A stretch of 64,000 nucleotides of DNA, taken from the NCBI RefSeq assembly GCF_046115515.1, contig NZ_CP175953.1; one strand, given 5' to 3'. Positions 1-8,450 of the stretch are shown piece by piece. Positions within the stretch are counted from its first letter, which is position 1. Each line of letters begins with the position of its first letter. This DNA comes from Gracilimonas sp017641085. Lineage in GTDB: Bacteria; Bacteroidota; Rhodothermia; Balneolales; Balneolaceae. The translations under genes and the position numbers were made by a program. The notes under the pieces were generated by a model, which was not told the DNA's origin, made no database searches, and worked only from the letters and a program-made list of their open reading frames with translations.

Positions 1-1182
1 GAGCTTTATGTCGCCATCCTCATCCACAAGGTGTGCGGTGCTTTCTTGTTTTAATAAGGCATCGGCCAGTCCTTTTGGTAGATCCCTAACCAGCTCCCCT
101 CCTAAACGCCGACGAGCCAACCCGGCTACATTCTTAGCCATGGGTACTACCGACCATCCGTATTCATCGGCTACTTCCCGGATGATCTTATTGTACTCAT
201 CCATGGTTAGGTCGAGCTGAATAGCCTGATCTTTTGTTAAATGCGGATGCTTTTCAGGATCGAAATCTTCATCCCAAATCCAGAAGCGGGTGTAATAGTC
301 AAAATATCCGAGGCGCTTGCTGGACAGGTCCGAATTCACTCCCCGGCAAACCGGTGGAATGGTTACATAGGGCAGGGTGGGTACAAAGACTCGTTTAGCG
401 TTCAGCTTCGAGACTTTTTCTGCAAGTTTCCGGTACTGAATTTCAAAATGTTCGGGGCGATAAACCGTGTGGGTTCGTTTTCCGGGAAATACTTCCAGGT
501 TATCATCTTCGGTCCAGATCATTTTTAAGTCGGTAATAGCCGCAATCATGTTATTGTGGCCAAGACACACAATTAGGTTCTCAATACCGCCATCATCAGC
601 CAGTACCTTTGCATTATCAAATTGGCTTCGGGTTTGGAGTTCGTTGTCCTTCTTCAGGGCTGGATTCAAAACCAGCCGGGCAGTGGTGAATTTGGCATGC
701 TCGGGGAGCATATCAAAAACGGTGAACCTTTCGGGGTTAGTTTGAATGTGATGCCGGCTGTTTTGCTCATTCACAACCCAGGAGTCGCTTATGTTGAACC
801 CCCACACCGATTGATTGTGATAAGGTGAACTTCGCTCTACGGCAAGGTCTTTTAAGCCGCCTTCCCAGTATTTTTTAATCCGCTTCAGGGTTTTCAGCAT
901 GTGAGTGGCGGCGGGCAAATATTCATTCCAGGTAATTTCATCCCCGAACTCTTCCGACATTCCCCGAACCAACACTTCAAGGTTTAAGGGGATGCCGGCC
1001 TGAGCGGTAAAGCTGGGTTGGTCAAAATCGGGTGTTGGTTCAATGCAGCGATGCAGAAAAGAAGGAAAATTAACATCGGTGCGGTAAATACCACCGTTGT
1101 TAAACCCCTGCGAAAGGCTGTCTCCAATAACGACCAGTTTGTGCTTGGCTTCTTTTTTATTCCAGAACATGCATTTTGCCAT
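1..1182 (-). CDS. SGNH/GDSL-like hydrolase (3' end beyond the window)
   Basis: The frame is open for 394 codons from an ATG at 1182 to the window edge, so the C-terminus is missing. The N-terminus has the GDSL block I motif VVIGDSLSQG at about residues 17-26, and a later LIVCLGHNN resembles block III (GxN). These are the marks of the SGNH esterase/lipase fold, whose nucleophile is the Ser of block I. The block V Asp-His pair would lie off the left edge or was not recognised. No signal peptide is evident, so it is probably cytoplasmic. The substrate cannot be told from the sequence. A second in-frame ATG lies four codons in. Confidence 0.75.
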   Translation of the reverse strand, partial: MAKCMFWNKKEAKHKLVVIGDSLSQGFNNGGIYRTDVNFPSFLHRCIEPTPDFDQPSFTAQAGIPLNLEVLVRGMSEEFGDEITWNEYLPAATHMLKTLKRIKKYWEGGLKDLAVERSSPYHNQSVWGFNISDSWVVNEQNSRHHIQTNPERFTVFDMLPEHAKFTTARLVLNPALKKDNELQTRSQFDNAKVLADDGGIENLIVCLGHNNMIAAITDLKMIWTEDDNLEVFPGKRTHTVYRPEHFEIQYRKLAEKVSKLNAKRVFVPTLPYVTIPPVCRGVNSDLSSKRLGYFDYYTRFWIWDEDFDPEKHPHLTKDQAIQLDLTMDEYNKIIREVADEYGWSVVPMAKNVAGLARRRLGGELVRDLPKGLADALLKQESTAHLVDEDGDIKL

Positions 1183-1240
1183 TAAATCTCAAAAACAAAA
1201 AAAGATAGCTAAGTGAAGGGTGAATACAAATATGAGTCAT

Positions 1241-1282
1241 GAGTAGTGAGTAGTGAGGAAAAATACTCATCACTCACTACTC
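1241..1282. repeat. Intergenic inverted repeat of gagtagtgag type
   Basis: A 17-nt arm at 1241-1257 and its imperfect inverse at 1266-1282 flank an 8-nt loop. The arms are built of the tandem unit gagtagt. It lies between two divergent genes (1182 and 1357). It could form a hairpin in either transcript, but no function is shown. It resembles low-complexity intergenic repeats common in Bacteroidota genomes. Confidence 0.6.
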
Positions 1283-1356
1283 AAACCTCACAACTATTTA
1301 TCACGAACATGCCTATTTTGTGTTTTGTTATCAGAGGCAAATCAAATTAACAGACT

Positions 1357-1725
1357 ATGTCAGATAAAAACAGACTGGAACTATTCAGAGAAAAAAGAGC
1401 CGAGCAGAACGAGAAAGTGATGGACCTGGATCATCTGGGCATCAAGCGCTTTTTCAATATGGACACCAATACCTATCGTGACGGAGCCCTTTCCACTCAA
1501 ACCAAAGAACTGCTGGGTCTGGTGGCCTCATCGGTGTTGCGCTGCAACGACTGTATCGACTATCACCTGGAGCAGTGTGCCAAAGCCGGTTCAACCAAAG
1601 CCGAAATTGTTGATGCATTAAATGTGGCCTTAATTGTAGGTGGGAGTATTGTAATTCCACATCTCCGGCATGCAGCCGACACGCTGGATTTTCTGGAGGA
1701 AGAGGGGACTTTAAAAACAGAGTAA
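1357..1725 (+). CDS. AhpD-like carboxymuconolactone decarboxylase family protein
   Basis: A 122-aa helical protein. The core RCNDCIDYHLEQC (about residues 63-75) holds the C-x2-C-x3-H signature of AhpD/CMD proteins, followed by the usual A-G-x-T-x-x-E-I-x-D-A helix. In AhpD-type members the two Cys form a redox disulphide with peroxidase activity or serve peroxiredoxin reduction. Members with the CxxC are normally redox-active rather than decarboxylases. It stands alone between divergent and convergent neighbours, so no pathway can be inferred. The ATG at 1357 gives the family's usual length. Confidence 0.85.
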   Translation: MSDKNRLELFREKRAEQNEKVMDLDHLGIKRFFNMDTNTYRDGALSTQTKELLGLVASSVLRCNDCIDYHLEQCAKAGSTKAEIVDALNVALIVGGSIVIPHLRHAADTLDFLEEEGTLKTE

Positions 1726-1753
1726 AGTTTAGAACTCTTCTTGAAGAATTTTT

Positions 1754-2569
1754 CTAATCTAGAGCTTCAAATTCCATCGGATCAGGATGCAGAAATTCCA
1801 GGTCAAATCTGTTTATCAGCTTTTTGGATGAAACGGTTTTCCCATCGGCTCCGCCTTCAACAAAGGTAGGTTTTTTAAGTCCCAGTCGCTCCGCAACAAC
1901 AGTGTAAATCTCGGATCGACTCGGATGCGAACCTGAACACACATTGTATATTTCCCCACGAATATTTTCAGAAATAATTTTTTGGGTAACCTGGATGACA
2001 TCCTCACGATGAACAAGGTTCACCGGGGCATCGCCGTCAGCAATGTCGGTTCGGCCGGCCATATATTTTGCAGGATGACGGTCTTCTCCATACAACCCGC
2101 ATAGGCGCAGTATGACGGCCTCAGGAATATACTCAAGCAGCTCACCTTCAGCAGCTATCATGGTATTCTTACTGTTGCGGTCCGGCACAGCATCTGTTTC
2201 TTTTACTTCATTAGTTGCATTTCCATAGGCGGATGTGGAACTATACATCAGCACCTGTACGTTTCTTTCAGCCAGAACCTGAGAAAGTTGTCCGATAACG
2301 GTTGGGTATTCATCACGGTTTTCTCCTCGTCCCGGAGAAATGGAGATGAGCACTGAATCAACTTCAGGTAAACGAATTTCAGATAGGGATTTGGCAGGTA
2401 GTTCTAATTTTACCGGCTTGATGCCCGCTTCATTTAATTCGGAGAAATTAGAGGAAGACCGGGTAGTTCCATAAACGGTGAATCCGTCATTGATAAGTTT
2501 TTCACCTAATTTTTTTCCCACCCAACCGCAGCCAACAATTAATACAGAGCTGTTTTTATCGGAATTCAT
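1754..2569 (-). CDS. SDR-family NAD(P)-dependent oxidoreductase/epimerase (YeeZ-like)
   Basis: A 271-aa protein with an N-terminal Rossmann fingerprint VGCGWVGKKLG (GxGxxG) at about residues 12-22. A YSSTSAYG segment near residue 110 resembles the extended-SDR active-site region, although the classical YxxxK is not plain. Length and layout match the atypical SDR group that includes E. coli YeeZ. Cofactor binding is supported by the motif; the substrate is unknown. It is divergent from hemH, with 63 bp between the start codons. Confidence 0.75.
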   Translation of the reverse strand: MNSDKNSSVLIVGCGWVGKKLGEKLINDGFTVYGTTRSSSNFSELNEAGIKPVKLELPAKSLSEIRLPEVDSVLISISPGRGENRDEYPTVIGQLSQVLAERNVQVLMYSSTSAYGNATNEVKETDAVPDRNSKNTMIAAEGELLEYIPEAVILRLCGLYGEDRHPAKYMAGRTDIADGDAPVNLVHREDVIQVTQKIISENIRGEIYNVCSGSHPSRSEIYTVVAERLGLKKPTFVEGGADGKTVSSKKLINRFDLEFLHPDPMEFEALD

Positions 2570-2632
2570 ACTTTCTTCACATTAAATAAAGTTATTGCTT
2601 AACTGTACACTAAACATAGATCAAATTCAGGC

Positions 2633-3700
2633 ATGGCACAATCGAACACTGGAATTTTATTGGTTAACCTCGGATCACCCGATAGTTATGAACCCGCAGA
2701 CTTAAAAGTGTATCTGAGAGAGTTTTTAACAGACAAACGTGTAATCGACTTCCCGGCTCCCATCCGTAAAACCATTGTAGAAGCTTTTATTTTACCCTTT
2801 CGCCCCAAAGAATCGGGTGAGGCCTATGAATTGATATGGTGGGATGAAGGTTCGCCCCTGATCGTAATTACCCAGCGGGTGATTGATAAGCTTAAGCAGC
2901 GGTTGGGTGATGATATCCCTGTTTCGATGGGAATGAGATATGGAAACCCATCCATAGAAGCAGGTTTTGATGAATTGATGGAAAAGAACCCCAATCTGGA
3001 TCGCGTGTTCTTAATTCCGCTTTATCCGCAATATGCGATGGCCACAACCGAAACCGTGATCGAGAAAGCCAAAGAAGTTTGGCAGAGTAAGTATCCCAAC
3101 CTGCAGGTAGAGTTTAAGGATGCTTTCTATGACGATCCGGATTATGTGAAAGCGCTGGGTGAAAGTATTCGTCCATATATTGATGAGCATGATATCGATC
3201 ACCTGCTGTTTTCCTATCATGGCGTGCCGGAGCGGCAAATTAAGAAGCGGGACATCACCGGCGATCACTGCCTGAAGTGCGAAGACTGCTGTAACGTCAA
3301 CTCACCGGCGCATACCTTTTGCTACCGCCATCAGGATTTAATGACTACGAAGAATGCTGCCGAGTATCTGGATTTGGATAGCAGGGACTTTACTTATAGC
3401 ACGGCTTTTCAGTCGAAATTGGGAATCGACCCCTGGCTTACCCCGGCCACCGATGCCGAACTGGTACGACTTGCAGAGGAAGAAGGCGTGAAGAAAGTAG
3501 CGGTTTGCTGTCCGGCTTTTATTTCAGACTGTATCGAGACGCTGGAGGAGATTGGTATCCGCGGTAAGGAAGACTTTGTGGAAGCCGGAGGAGAAGATTT
3601 AATCCTGATTCCTTGTGTAAACGATAGTGACCTCTGGATAGACACACTTGAAAAATGGTGCGCAGAAAAGCTTAAGGTGAAAAAGGTAGAGGCGGCTTGA
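2633..3700 (+). CDS. hemH: Ferrochelatase
   Basis: A 355-aa protein with the family start GILLVNLGSPD. The conserved active-site segment LLFSYHGVPERQIKKRD (about residues 191-207) contains the metal-binding His, and the PAFISDCIETLEEI block comes near the C-terminus. It inserts Fe2+ into protoporphyrin IX, the last haem step. The internal cluster CLKCEDCCNVNSPAHTFC resembles Cys-rich segments that bind iron-sulphur or metal in some bacterial ferrochelatases. Its stop overlaps the start of the protoporphyrinogen oxidase gene, so the two are translationally coupled and act in consecutive steps. Confidence 0.97.
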   Translation: MAQSNTGILLVNLGSPDSYEPADLKVYLREFLTDKRVIDFPAPIRKTIVEAFILPFRPKESGEAYELIWWDEGSPLIVITQRVIDKLKQRLGDDIPVSMGMRYGNPSIEAGFDELMEKNPNLDRVFLIPLYPQYAMATTETVIEKAKEVWQSKYPNLQVEFKDAFYDDPDYVKALGESIRPYIDEHDIDHLLFSYHGVPERQIKKRDITGDHCLKCEDCCNVNSPAHTFCYRHQDLMTTKNAAEYLDLDSRDFTYSTAFQSKLGIDPWLTPATDAELVRLAEEEGVKKVAVCCPAFISDCIETLEEIGIRGKEDFVEAGGEDLILIPCVNDSDLWIDTLEKWCAEKLKVKKVEAA

Positions 3701-5037
3701 GTGACTTAACTTCACAGGAAGTTATTATTCTGGGTGGAGGCATTTCGGGGCTTTCTGTGGCCTGGTTTCTTCACCAAAAAGGAATTCCGTTCAAGCTATT
3801 CGAAAAGCAGGCTGAAACCGGGGGGGTTATAACCTCCAAAATGGCTAATGGATCGGTATTGGATTTCGGGCCTAATTCCCTGCGCGATCGAAATGGCCAA
3901 ATTCGAAAATTGGCTAAACACTTAGAGCTTACAGATGACCTGATCCAAATTTCAGAAGCCTTTAAAACGCGCTTTATAGTTAGAGATCGGACGCTTGAAG
4001 CATTGTCGCCAAGTTTAAGCTCTCTTATTTCTACAAAGATTTTATCTCCTAAAGGAAAGCTTCGGCTGCTTAAAGAGCCGTTTATCGGGGAAAGATCAGG
4101 CGGGGATGAAAGTATCGGGGATTTTTTGGAGCGGAGAATCGGCAAAGAAGCCGTGGATTACCTGGTGGACCCGGTGTTTTCGGGCATCTATGCCGGCAAT
4201 ATCTATCGGATGAGTAAAAAATCGGTGCTGCCCAAACTTTCGGAATATGAGCAGGATTACGGCTCCATTGCCTGGGGAGCCATTCGTTCAAAAAAAGAGA
4301 GCAAAACGGTAAAACCGATGGTGCTTTCCTTTAAAAAAGGAGTCCAGCAGCTGACGAACGCCCTCACCGAAAGAATTTCAGATCATATCATATATGATGA
4401 AGTGAAAATGTTGGAGAAGACCGAATCAGGGTACAGGGTTATGACGGAGGAAGATGAATACACTTCAAAAAATATTATCTCTTGTATCCCTGCGTACAGT
4501 TTAGGGCATATGCTGGGTGGATTTGAACCGGAGCTTTCTGCCGAACTTGTTGACATTGATTATGCCCCGATGCTATCCACCCAGGTACTCTTCAAAGCAT
4601 CTGATATCAATACAGAACCAGAAGGCTTCGGATTTTTGGTGCCAAGAAAAGAGCGCATCAGACTGCTGGGTGCCATTTGGAAATCAAGTATCTTCCCCGA
4701 ACTGACGGCCGACGGATATTTTCATGCTACCCTGATGACCGGTGGAGCTCACGACCGGGGAATATTAACCGAGCCGGTAGAAGATGTGGAAGAAGAAGTT
4801 TTGAAAGAGTTTCGTGAGCTGATGGAGACAGATGCTTCCCCTGCCTTCATTAAATCTTACCTCTGGAAAAAGGCCATTCCCCAATTTGATGTTGGTTACG
4901 AGCAGAAAAAACAAAAGCTTCAACAATTTGAAACTGAAAACCCCGGCCTGCATTTAGGCGGTAATTACCGCTGGGGCGTTTCCGTGCCGGATTGCATTCA
5001 GGGAGCGGAAGAATTGGTTGAAGAAGTTACCGCTTAG
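3697..5037 (+). CDS. hemG: Protoporphyrinogen oxidase (HemY-type flavoenzyme)
   Basis: A 446-aa FAD-dependent amine-oxidase-fold protein. The N-terminus has the dinucleotide-binding motif VIILGGGISGLSVAWFL, and the C-terminus has the FAD-contacting segment LHLGGNYRWGVSVPDCIQGA. It oxidises protoporphyrinogen IX to protoporphyrin IX, the substrate of the upstream ferrochelatase. The start is TTG inside TTGA, overlapping the hemH stop, which implies re-initiation. The 3' end abuts the convergent gene at 5038 without a visible terminator. The family is the oxygen-dependent HemY/PPOX type, often named hemG or hemY. Confidence 0.93.
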   Translation: MSDLTSQEVIILGGGISGLSVAWFLHQKGIPFKLFEKQAETGGVITSKMANGSVLDFGPNSLRDRNGQIRKLAKHLELTDDLIQISEAFKTRFIVRDRTLEALSPSLSSLISTKILSPKGKLRLLKEPFIGERSGGDESIGDFLERRIGKEAVDYLVDPVFSGIYAGNIYRMSKKSVLPKLSEYEQDYGSIAWGAIRSKKESKTVKPMVLSFKKGVQQLTNALTERISDHIIYDEVKMLEKTESGYRVMTEEDEYTSKNIISCIPAYSLGHMLGGFEPELSAELVDIDYAPMLSTQVLFKASDINTEPEGFGFLVPRKERIRLLGAIWKSSIFPELTADGYFHATLMTGGAHDRGILTEPVEDVEEEVLKEFRELMETDASPAFIKSYLWKKAIPQFDVGYEQKKQKLQQFETENPGLHLGGNYRWGVSVPDCIQGAEELVEEVTA

Positions 5038-6021
5038 TTATAAGTCTTTTGGGATAATCTCTATGCTCATTGGCAGGTGGTCTGCTGCCATATTCATTGA
5101 GTCAGGCGAAAAGTAGTAATTCACAATCACAGTATCCCCTGCAACTTCACTCTTCATGTTGTTATTGGGAAGGATGTGATCAATACGCCAGAAGGCAGAA
5201 TCAGCCGGGTGAGAGAACACTCCGGTTCCGGCCAAAGGATCTACGAATTCAACGGATGAACCGGTTCCCAGAAAAGCTTGGAATTCATCACTGTCTGGTG
5301 CGCTGTTGAAATCACCCACAGCCAGAATATTTTCATCGGGATTAAGCGCCAACAGTTGATTGTAGTGTGCACGCAAAAGATTGATTTGTCCGAGTCGCCA
5401 ATTCTCATTTCGGTCACCACGGCCCGCTTTCAGATGTACCCCGGTTAAATAAAATGAATAGTCCGGGTTCACCAACACTTCTGTGGTCCACATACGATTG
5501 TTGGTAAATGCCTGTGAGGCAGGATTGCCCTCATCATCTACTTGTTCAATAATCGGCGTATTTGTTGTGGCATAGCTGTGAAAAAGGCCAAAAGGAATTC
5601 GGCTCATCACCACTACATTCATATACCAATCGTTGCTCTCGTGGCCGGCAAAAACCTGATATCCTAACTCCGGAAAATGTTCTTCAGCTAATTGTTGAGC
5701 ATAGCTGTCACTTTCAAATTCCTGAAGAACCACAATATCGGCATCCGCTTTTTTAATGATCTCAACGAATAATTTCCGCCGCTCTTCCATATTGTCAGGT
5801 GGATTATTCTCCCGTCTGTTGTCTATGTAAGGATTATCCATATCATCAACAAAATGTTCCACATTCCAGGACAATACTTTTACCGTATCAAAATCAGAAG
5901 CCTGATACCAGTCCGGCGTGGCCATTGCTTGAGGAAATGAGTTAGAGGTAGGCTCTTCTTTTTGCTGTTGAATGGTACAAGCTGAAGTAATAAGAATGAG
6001 AATCAGTAAAAGCAGGCGCAT
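5038..6021 (-). CDS. Endonuclease/exonuclease/phosphatase (EEP) family lipoprotein
   Basis: A 327-aa protein that begins with a lipoprotein signal: a hydrophobic run of about 14 residues, then ITSAC, the lipobox with Cys at residue 15. The mature part shows EEP-fold motifs: LSWNVEHF, IVVLQEFES with the metal-binding Glu, LTGVHLKAG, AVGDFNSAPDSDEF and a final ADHLPMSI. These are the conserved N, E, D-x-N and H residues of the DNase I-like phosphodiesterase fold. It is expected to be lipid-anchored outside the inner membrane. The substrate (nucleic acid, phosphoester or lipid) is unknown. Confidence 0.88.
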   Translation of the reverse strand: MRLLLLILILITSACTIQQQKEEPTSNSFPQAMATPDWYQASDFDTVKVLSWNVEHFVDDMDNPYIDNRRENNPPDNMEERRKLFVEIIKKADADIVVLQEFESDSYAQQLAEEHFPELGYQVFAGHESNDWYMNVVVMSRIPFGLFHSYATTNTPIIEQVDDEGNPASQAFTNNRMWTTEVLVNPDYSFYLTGVHLKAGRGDRNENWRLGQINLLRAHYNQLLALNPDENILAVGDFNSAPDSDEFQAFLGTGSSVEFVDPLAGTGVFSHPADSAFWRIDHILPNNNMKSEVAGDTVIVNYYFSPDSMNMAADHLPMSIEIIPKDL

Positions 6022-6202
6022 ATCTTTTTTTAATAAGATGGTAGGGGTTTTAATGTTATGGAACTTTTAAAGTTTGTGATGGAATTGTGAGGATCAACAT
6101 CTGAGCTAAAGAACTCAGGTATAGGTAAAGTACGGTTATTTAATTTTGCATTCCCGCCTCCAAAACCGATATTCGGGCTCTTCAACCACTTAAAACATTT
6201 TT

Positions 6203-7495
6203 ATGCCTGAGAAATCTTCAAAAGGACTTTTAGCATGGGCTATATATGACTGGGCCAATTCGGCTTATTTCGTGATGATTCAAACCTTTGTGTTTGCCGC
6301 CTATTTTGCCCAATCCATAGCCGAAAATGAAACCTCAGGCACGGCATTGTGGGGAAATATGATCGGGTTGGCTGGTTTTGTCATAGCTATTTCAGCTCCT
6401 TTTTTAGGATCTATTGCTGATGAGGGGGGACGACGTAAGCCCTGGATTGCTTTTTTTACCACCCTTTGTGTAATCGGTTGCAGCATGTTATGGTTTGCCG
6501 AGCCCAGCTCTGATTTCATCTGGTTTGCCCTTTCAATGGCTTTCATTGCTACACTTGGAGCCGAGCTCTCATTCATTTTTTATAATGCCATGCTGCCTGA
6601 TTTAACCACCAGTTTAACCATTGGCAAATGGTCGGGCTGGGGCTGGGCCATGGGGTATGCCGGCGGACTGGTTTGCCTGATTATAGGGTACTTCGGTTTT
6701 GTGGAATACGGTGCCGATGTATTTGGGTTGGATGAAGGCTCTCTGCAGAATGTAAGAATCACTTTTCTGTTCACCGGCTTGTGGTATGCTGTTTTTAGTC
6801 TCCCCATGTTTTTTAAAACGGAAGACGTTCCTTCAAAAAATAAAAGAATGTCGGTGGCGGTAAAGGATGGGATGAAGGAACTCAAAAATGGGATTGCCAT
6901 GCTTAAAGAGGAGCCGAATATCTGGAAGTTTTTATTGGCACGCTTGTTTTATAATGATGGCCTTGCCACTATTTTTGCGATGGGGGGAGTGTATGCCGCC
7001 GGAACCTTCGGTTTTGACACCGGTCAGATCTTTATGTTCGGTATCGCTCTCAACGTAACGGCCGGACTGGGTGCTTTCGGGTTTTCCTGGCTGGATGATA
7101 TTAGTGGTAGTAAAAACACAATCGTGTGGTCGTTGGTGGGGTTGATTGTGCCGGTGGTGGCCGTTCTTTTTGTGGAAGCGGAGACCTGGTTTTGGGTGTG
7201 GGGGTTGTTGCTTGGAATATTCGTGGGTCCCGTGCAGGCATCAAGCCGGACATTTATGGGAAGACTTGCCCCGCAAGATAAAAGAAATCAAATGTATGGG
7301 CTGTTTGCATTGTCCGGAAAAGTAACCACTTTTGCCGGTCCTATTATGGTAGGTTGGATCACCTTGTTGATGGATAACCAGAGGTGGGGAATGAGTGCTA
7401 TATTGTTGCTTTTGGTTGTGGGATTAGCGTTAATGTTAGGTGTGGATGAGGTTAAGGGAACAACCCGGGAAGAAGTGCCTATAATCCAGAATTAA
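6203..7495 (+). CDS. MFS transporter of the UMF1/Atg22 type
   Basis: A 430-aa polytopic membrane protein with about twelve hydrophobic segments. It opens with AIYDWANSAYFVMIQTFVFAAYF, close to the signature of the UMF1 (Atg22-like) group of major facilitators, followed by the MFS loop 2-3 motif GSIADEGGRRKPW. Yeast Atg22 is a vacuolar amino-acid effluxer; substrates of bacterial members are largely unassigned. It is a single gene with its own 180-bp upstream region and no cotranscribed partner. Confidence 0.87.
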   Translation: MPEKSSKGLLAWAIYDWANSAYFVMIQTFVFAAYFAQSIAENETSGTALWGNMIGLAGFVIAISAPFLGSIADEGGRRKPWIAFFTTLCVIGCSMLWFAEPSSDFIWFALSMAFIATLGAELSFIFYNAMLPDLTTSLTIGKWSGWGWAMGYAGGLVCLIIGYFGFVEYGADVFGLDEGSLQNVRITFLFTGLWYAVFSLPMFFKTEDVPSKNKRMSVAVKDGMKELKNGIAMLKEEPNIWKFLLARLFYNDGLATIFAMGGVYAAGTFGFDTGQIFMFGIALNVTAGLGAFGFSWLDDISGSKNTIVWSLVGLIVPVVAVLFVEAETWFWVWGLLLGIFVGPVQASSRTFMGRLAPQDKRNQMYGLFALSGKVTTFAGPIMVGWITLLMDNQRWGMSAILLLLVVGLALMLGVDEVKGTTREEVPIIQN

Positions 7496-7643
7496 AGAAA
7501 ACAATGTATTTATCTGCTTATTTATTAAATTAACGCAGATTTTAATACTGTATAGAACTAAGCAGTACTATTTAAAAAAGCAGGTGCTTAACTAATTTTA
7601 TATAGCACCGTTAATCGAAACTAAATCTTAAGGAGTACAACAC

Positions 7644-7820
7644 ATGAGTAGAATGGACGATATCAACAACGTAGTAGAAGAACTGCAAGTTGACATGAAG
7701 AAATTTTATGAGAAAGGAAACAAAGCTGCCGGAACACGTGCCCGCAAGAGTCTAATGACTCTAAAAAAGCTTTCTCATGAAATCCGTCAGGAAATTCAGG
7801 AAAAGAAAAACGCTATGTAA
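7644..7820 (+). CDS. Histone H1-like Hc1 protein
   Basis: A 58-aa basic helical protein (MSRMDDINNVVEELQ..., with FYEKGNKAAGTRARKS in the middle). The FYEKGNKAAGTR core is typical of the small histone H1/Hc1 proteins annotated widely in Bacteroidota and thought to bind the nucleoid. A good Shine-Dalgarno AAGGAG at 7630-7635 lies 8 nt before the ATG, and a strong terminator follows. The gene is therefore an independent, probably highly expressed monocistron. The frame was read directly from the sequence. Confidence 0.9.
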   Translation: MSRMDDINNVVEELQVDMKKFYEKGNKAAGTRARKSLMTLKKLSHEIRQEIQEKKNAM

Positions 7821-7842
7821 TTTCCTTTACCAATTTTAAAAG

Positions 7843-7868
7843 AAAAGCCACCATTGTGTGGCTTTTTC
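7843..7868 (+). terminator. Rho-independent terminator of the Hc1 gene
   Basis: A hairpin with GCCAC (7847-7851) paired to GTGGC (7858-7862) and a 6-nt loop. It is preceded by AAAA and followed by TTTTT, which extend the stem by A-U pairs. It lies 27 bp after the Hc1 stop codon. Confidence 0.85.
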
Positions 7869-7940
7869 TATTTTTAGGAACATTTATCCATTTATCTTTT
7901 TTATTATCAGGCTGAAATTAATGCTTCAATCATTCAGTGC

Positions 7941-8450
7941 ATGAATCAAGAGCCCGCTACCCGAATCCATAAAAATGCCATCAAAGCCTGGACGGTAAAT
8001 GCTTTGCTATTTGGATTGTTTTGGTTTACCCCCTCTATTATTCAATTGGCTCTTGCTATAAATCACAACTTAGGTATCGGCACGCCATGGTATCATGGTA
8101 TAGACTGGCTTCTGTTTGGTTCTATATTTCTTGCTTCCCTGATCTTTTATTTGTTAACCGGAGTGCTGCTCCCCAATATTCGTTGGAAGCGATGGAAGTA
8201 TGATGTTTCCGAAAAAGAAATCGACATGCTACGGGGTATTATCATTAAAAAAAGAACGCTCGTTCCCATTAACCGGGTTCAGCACGTGGATACCAAGCAA
8301 GGCCCTGTTTATCGGAAATTCGGGTTGTCGTCGGTCACCATATCCACAGCAGCAACCACGCATGAAATTCCTGCTCTTGACGATGATACTGCAGACGAGC
8401 TCCGCACCAAGATTTCTACACTTGTACGGAAGGTGAAAGATGATGTCTGA
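7941..8450 (+). CDS. Bacterial PH-domain membrane protein (YdbS-like)
   Basis: A 169-aa protein with two membrane helices (about residues 18-45 and 55-80) and then one bPH2/DUF304 domain containing the repeat-like stretch IIKKRTLVPINRVQHVDTKQGPVYRKFGL. This is the layout of Bacillus YdbS. YdbS/YdbT pairs have been linked to resistance to other bacteria's antimicrobials in Bacillus, but the biochemical role is not established. It overlaps the next gene by 11 bp, a partner of the same family. Confidence 0.85.
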   Translation: MNQEPATRIHKNAIKAWTVNALLFGLFWFTPSIIQLALAINHNLGIGTPWYHGIDWLLFGSIFLASLIFYLLTGVLLPNIRWKRWKYDVSEKEIDMLRGIIIKKRTLVPINRVQHVDTKQGPVYRKFGLSSVTISTAATTHEIPALDDDTADELRTKISTLVRKVKDDV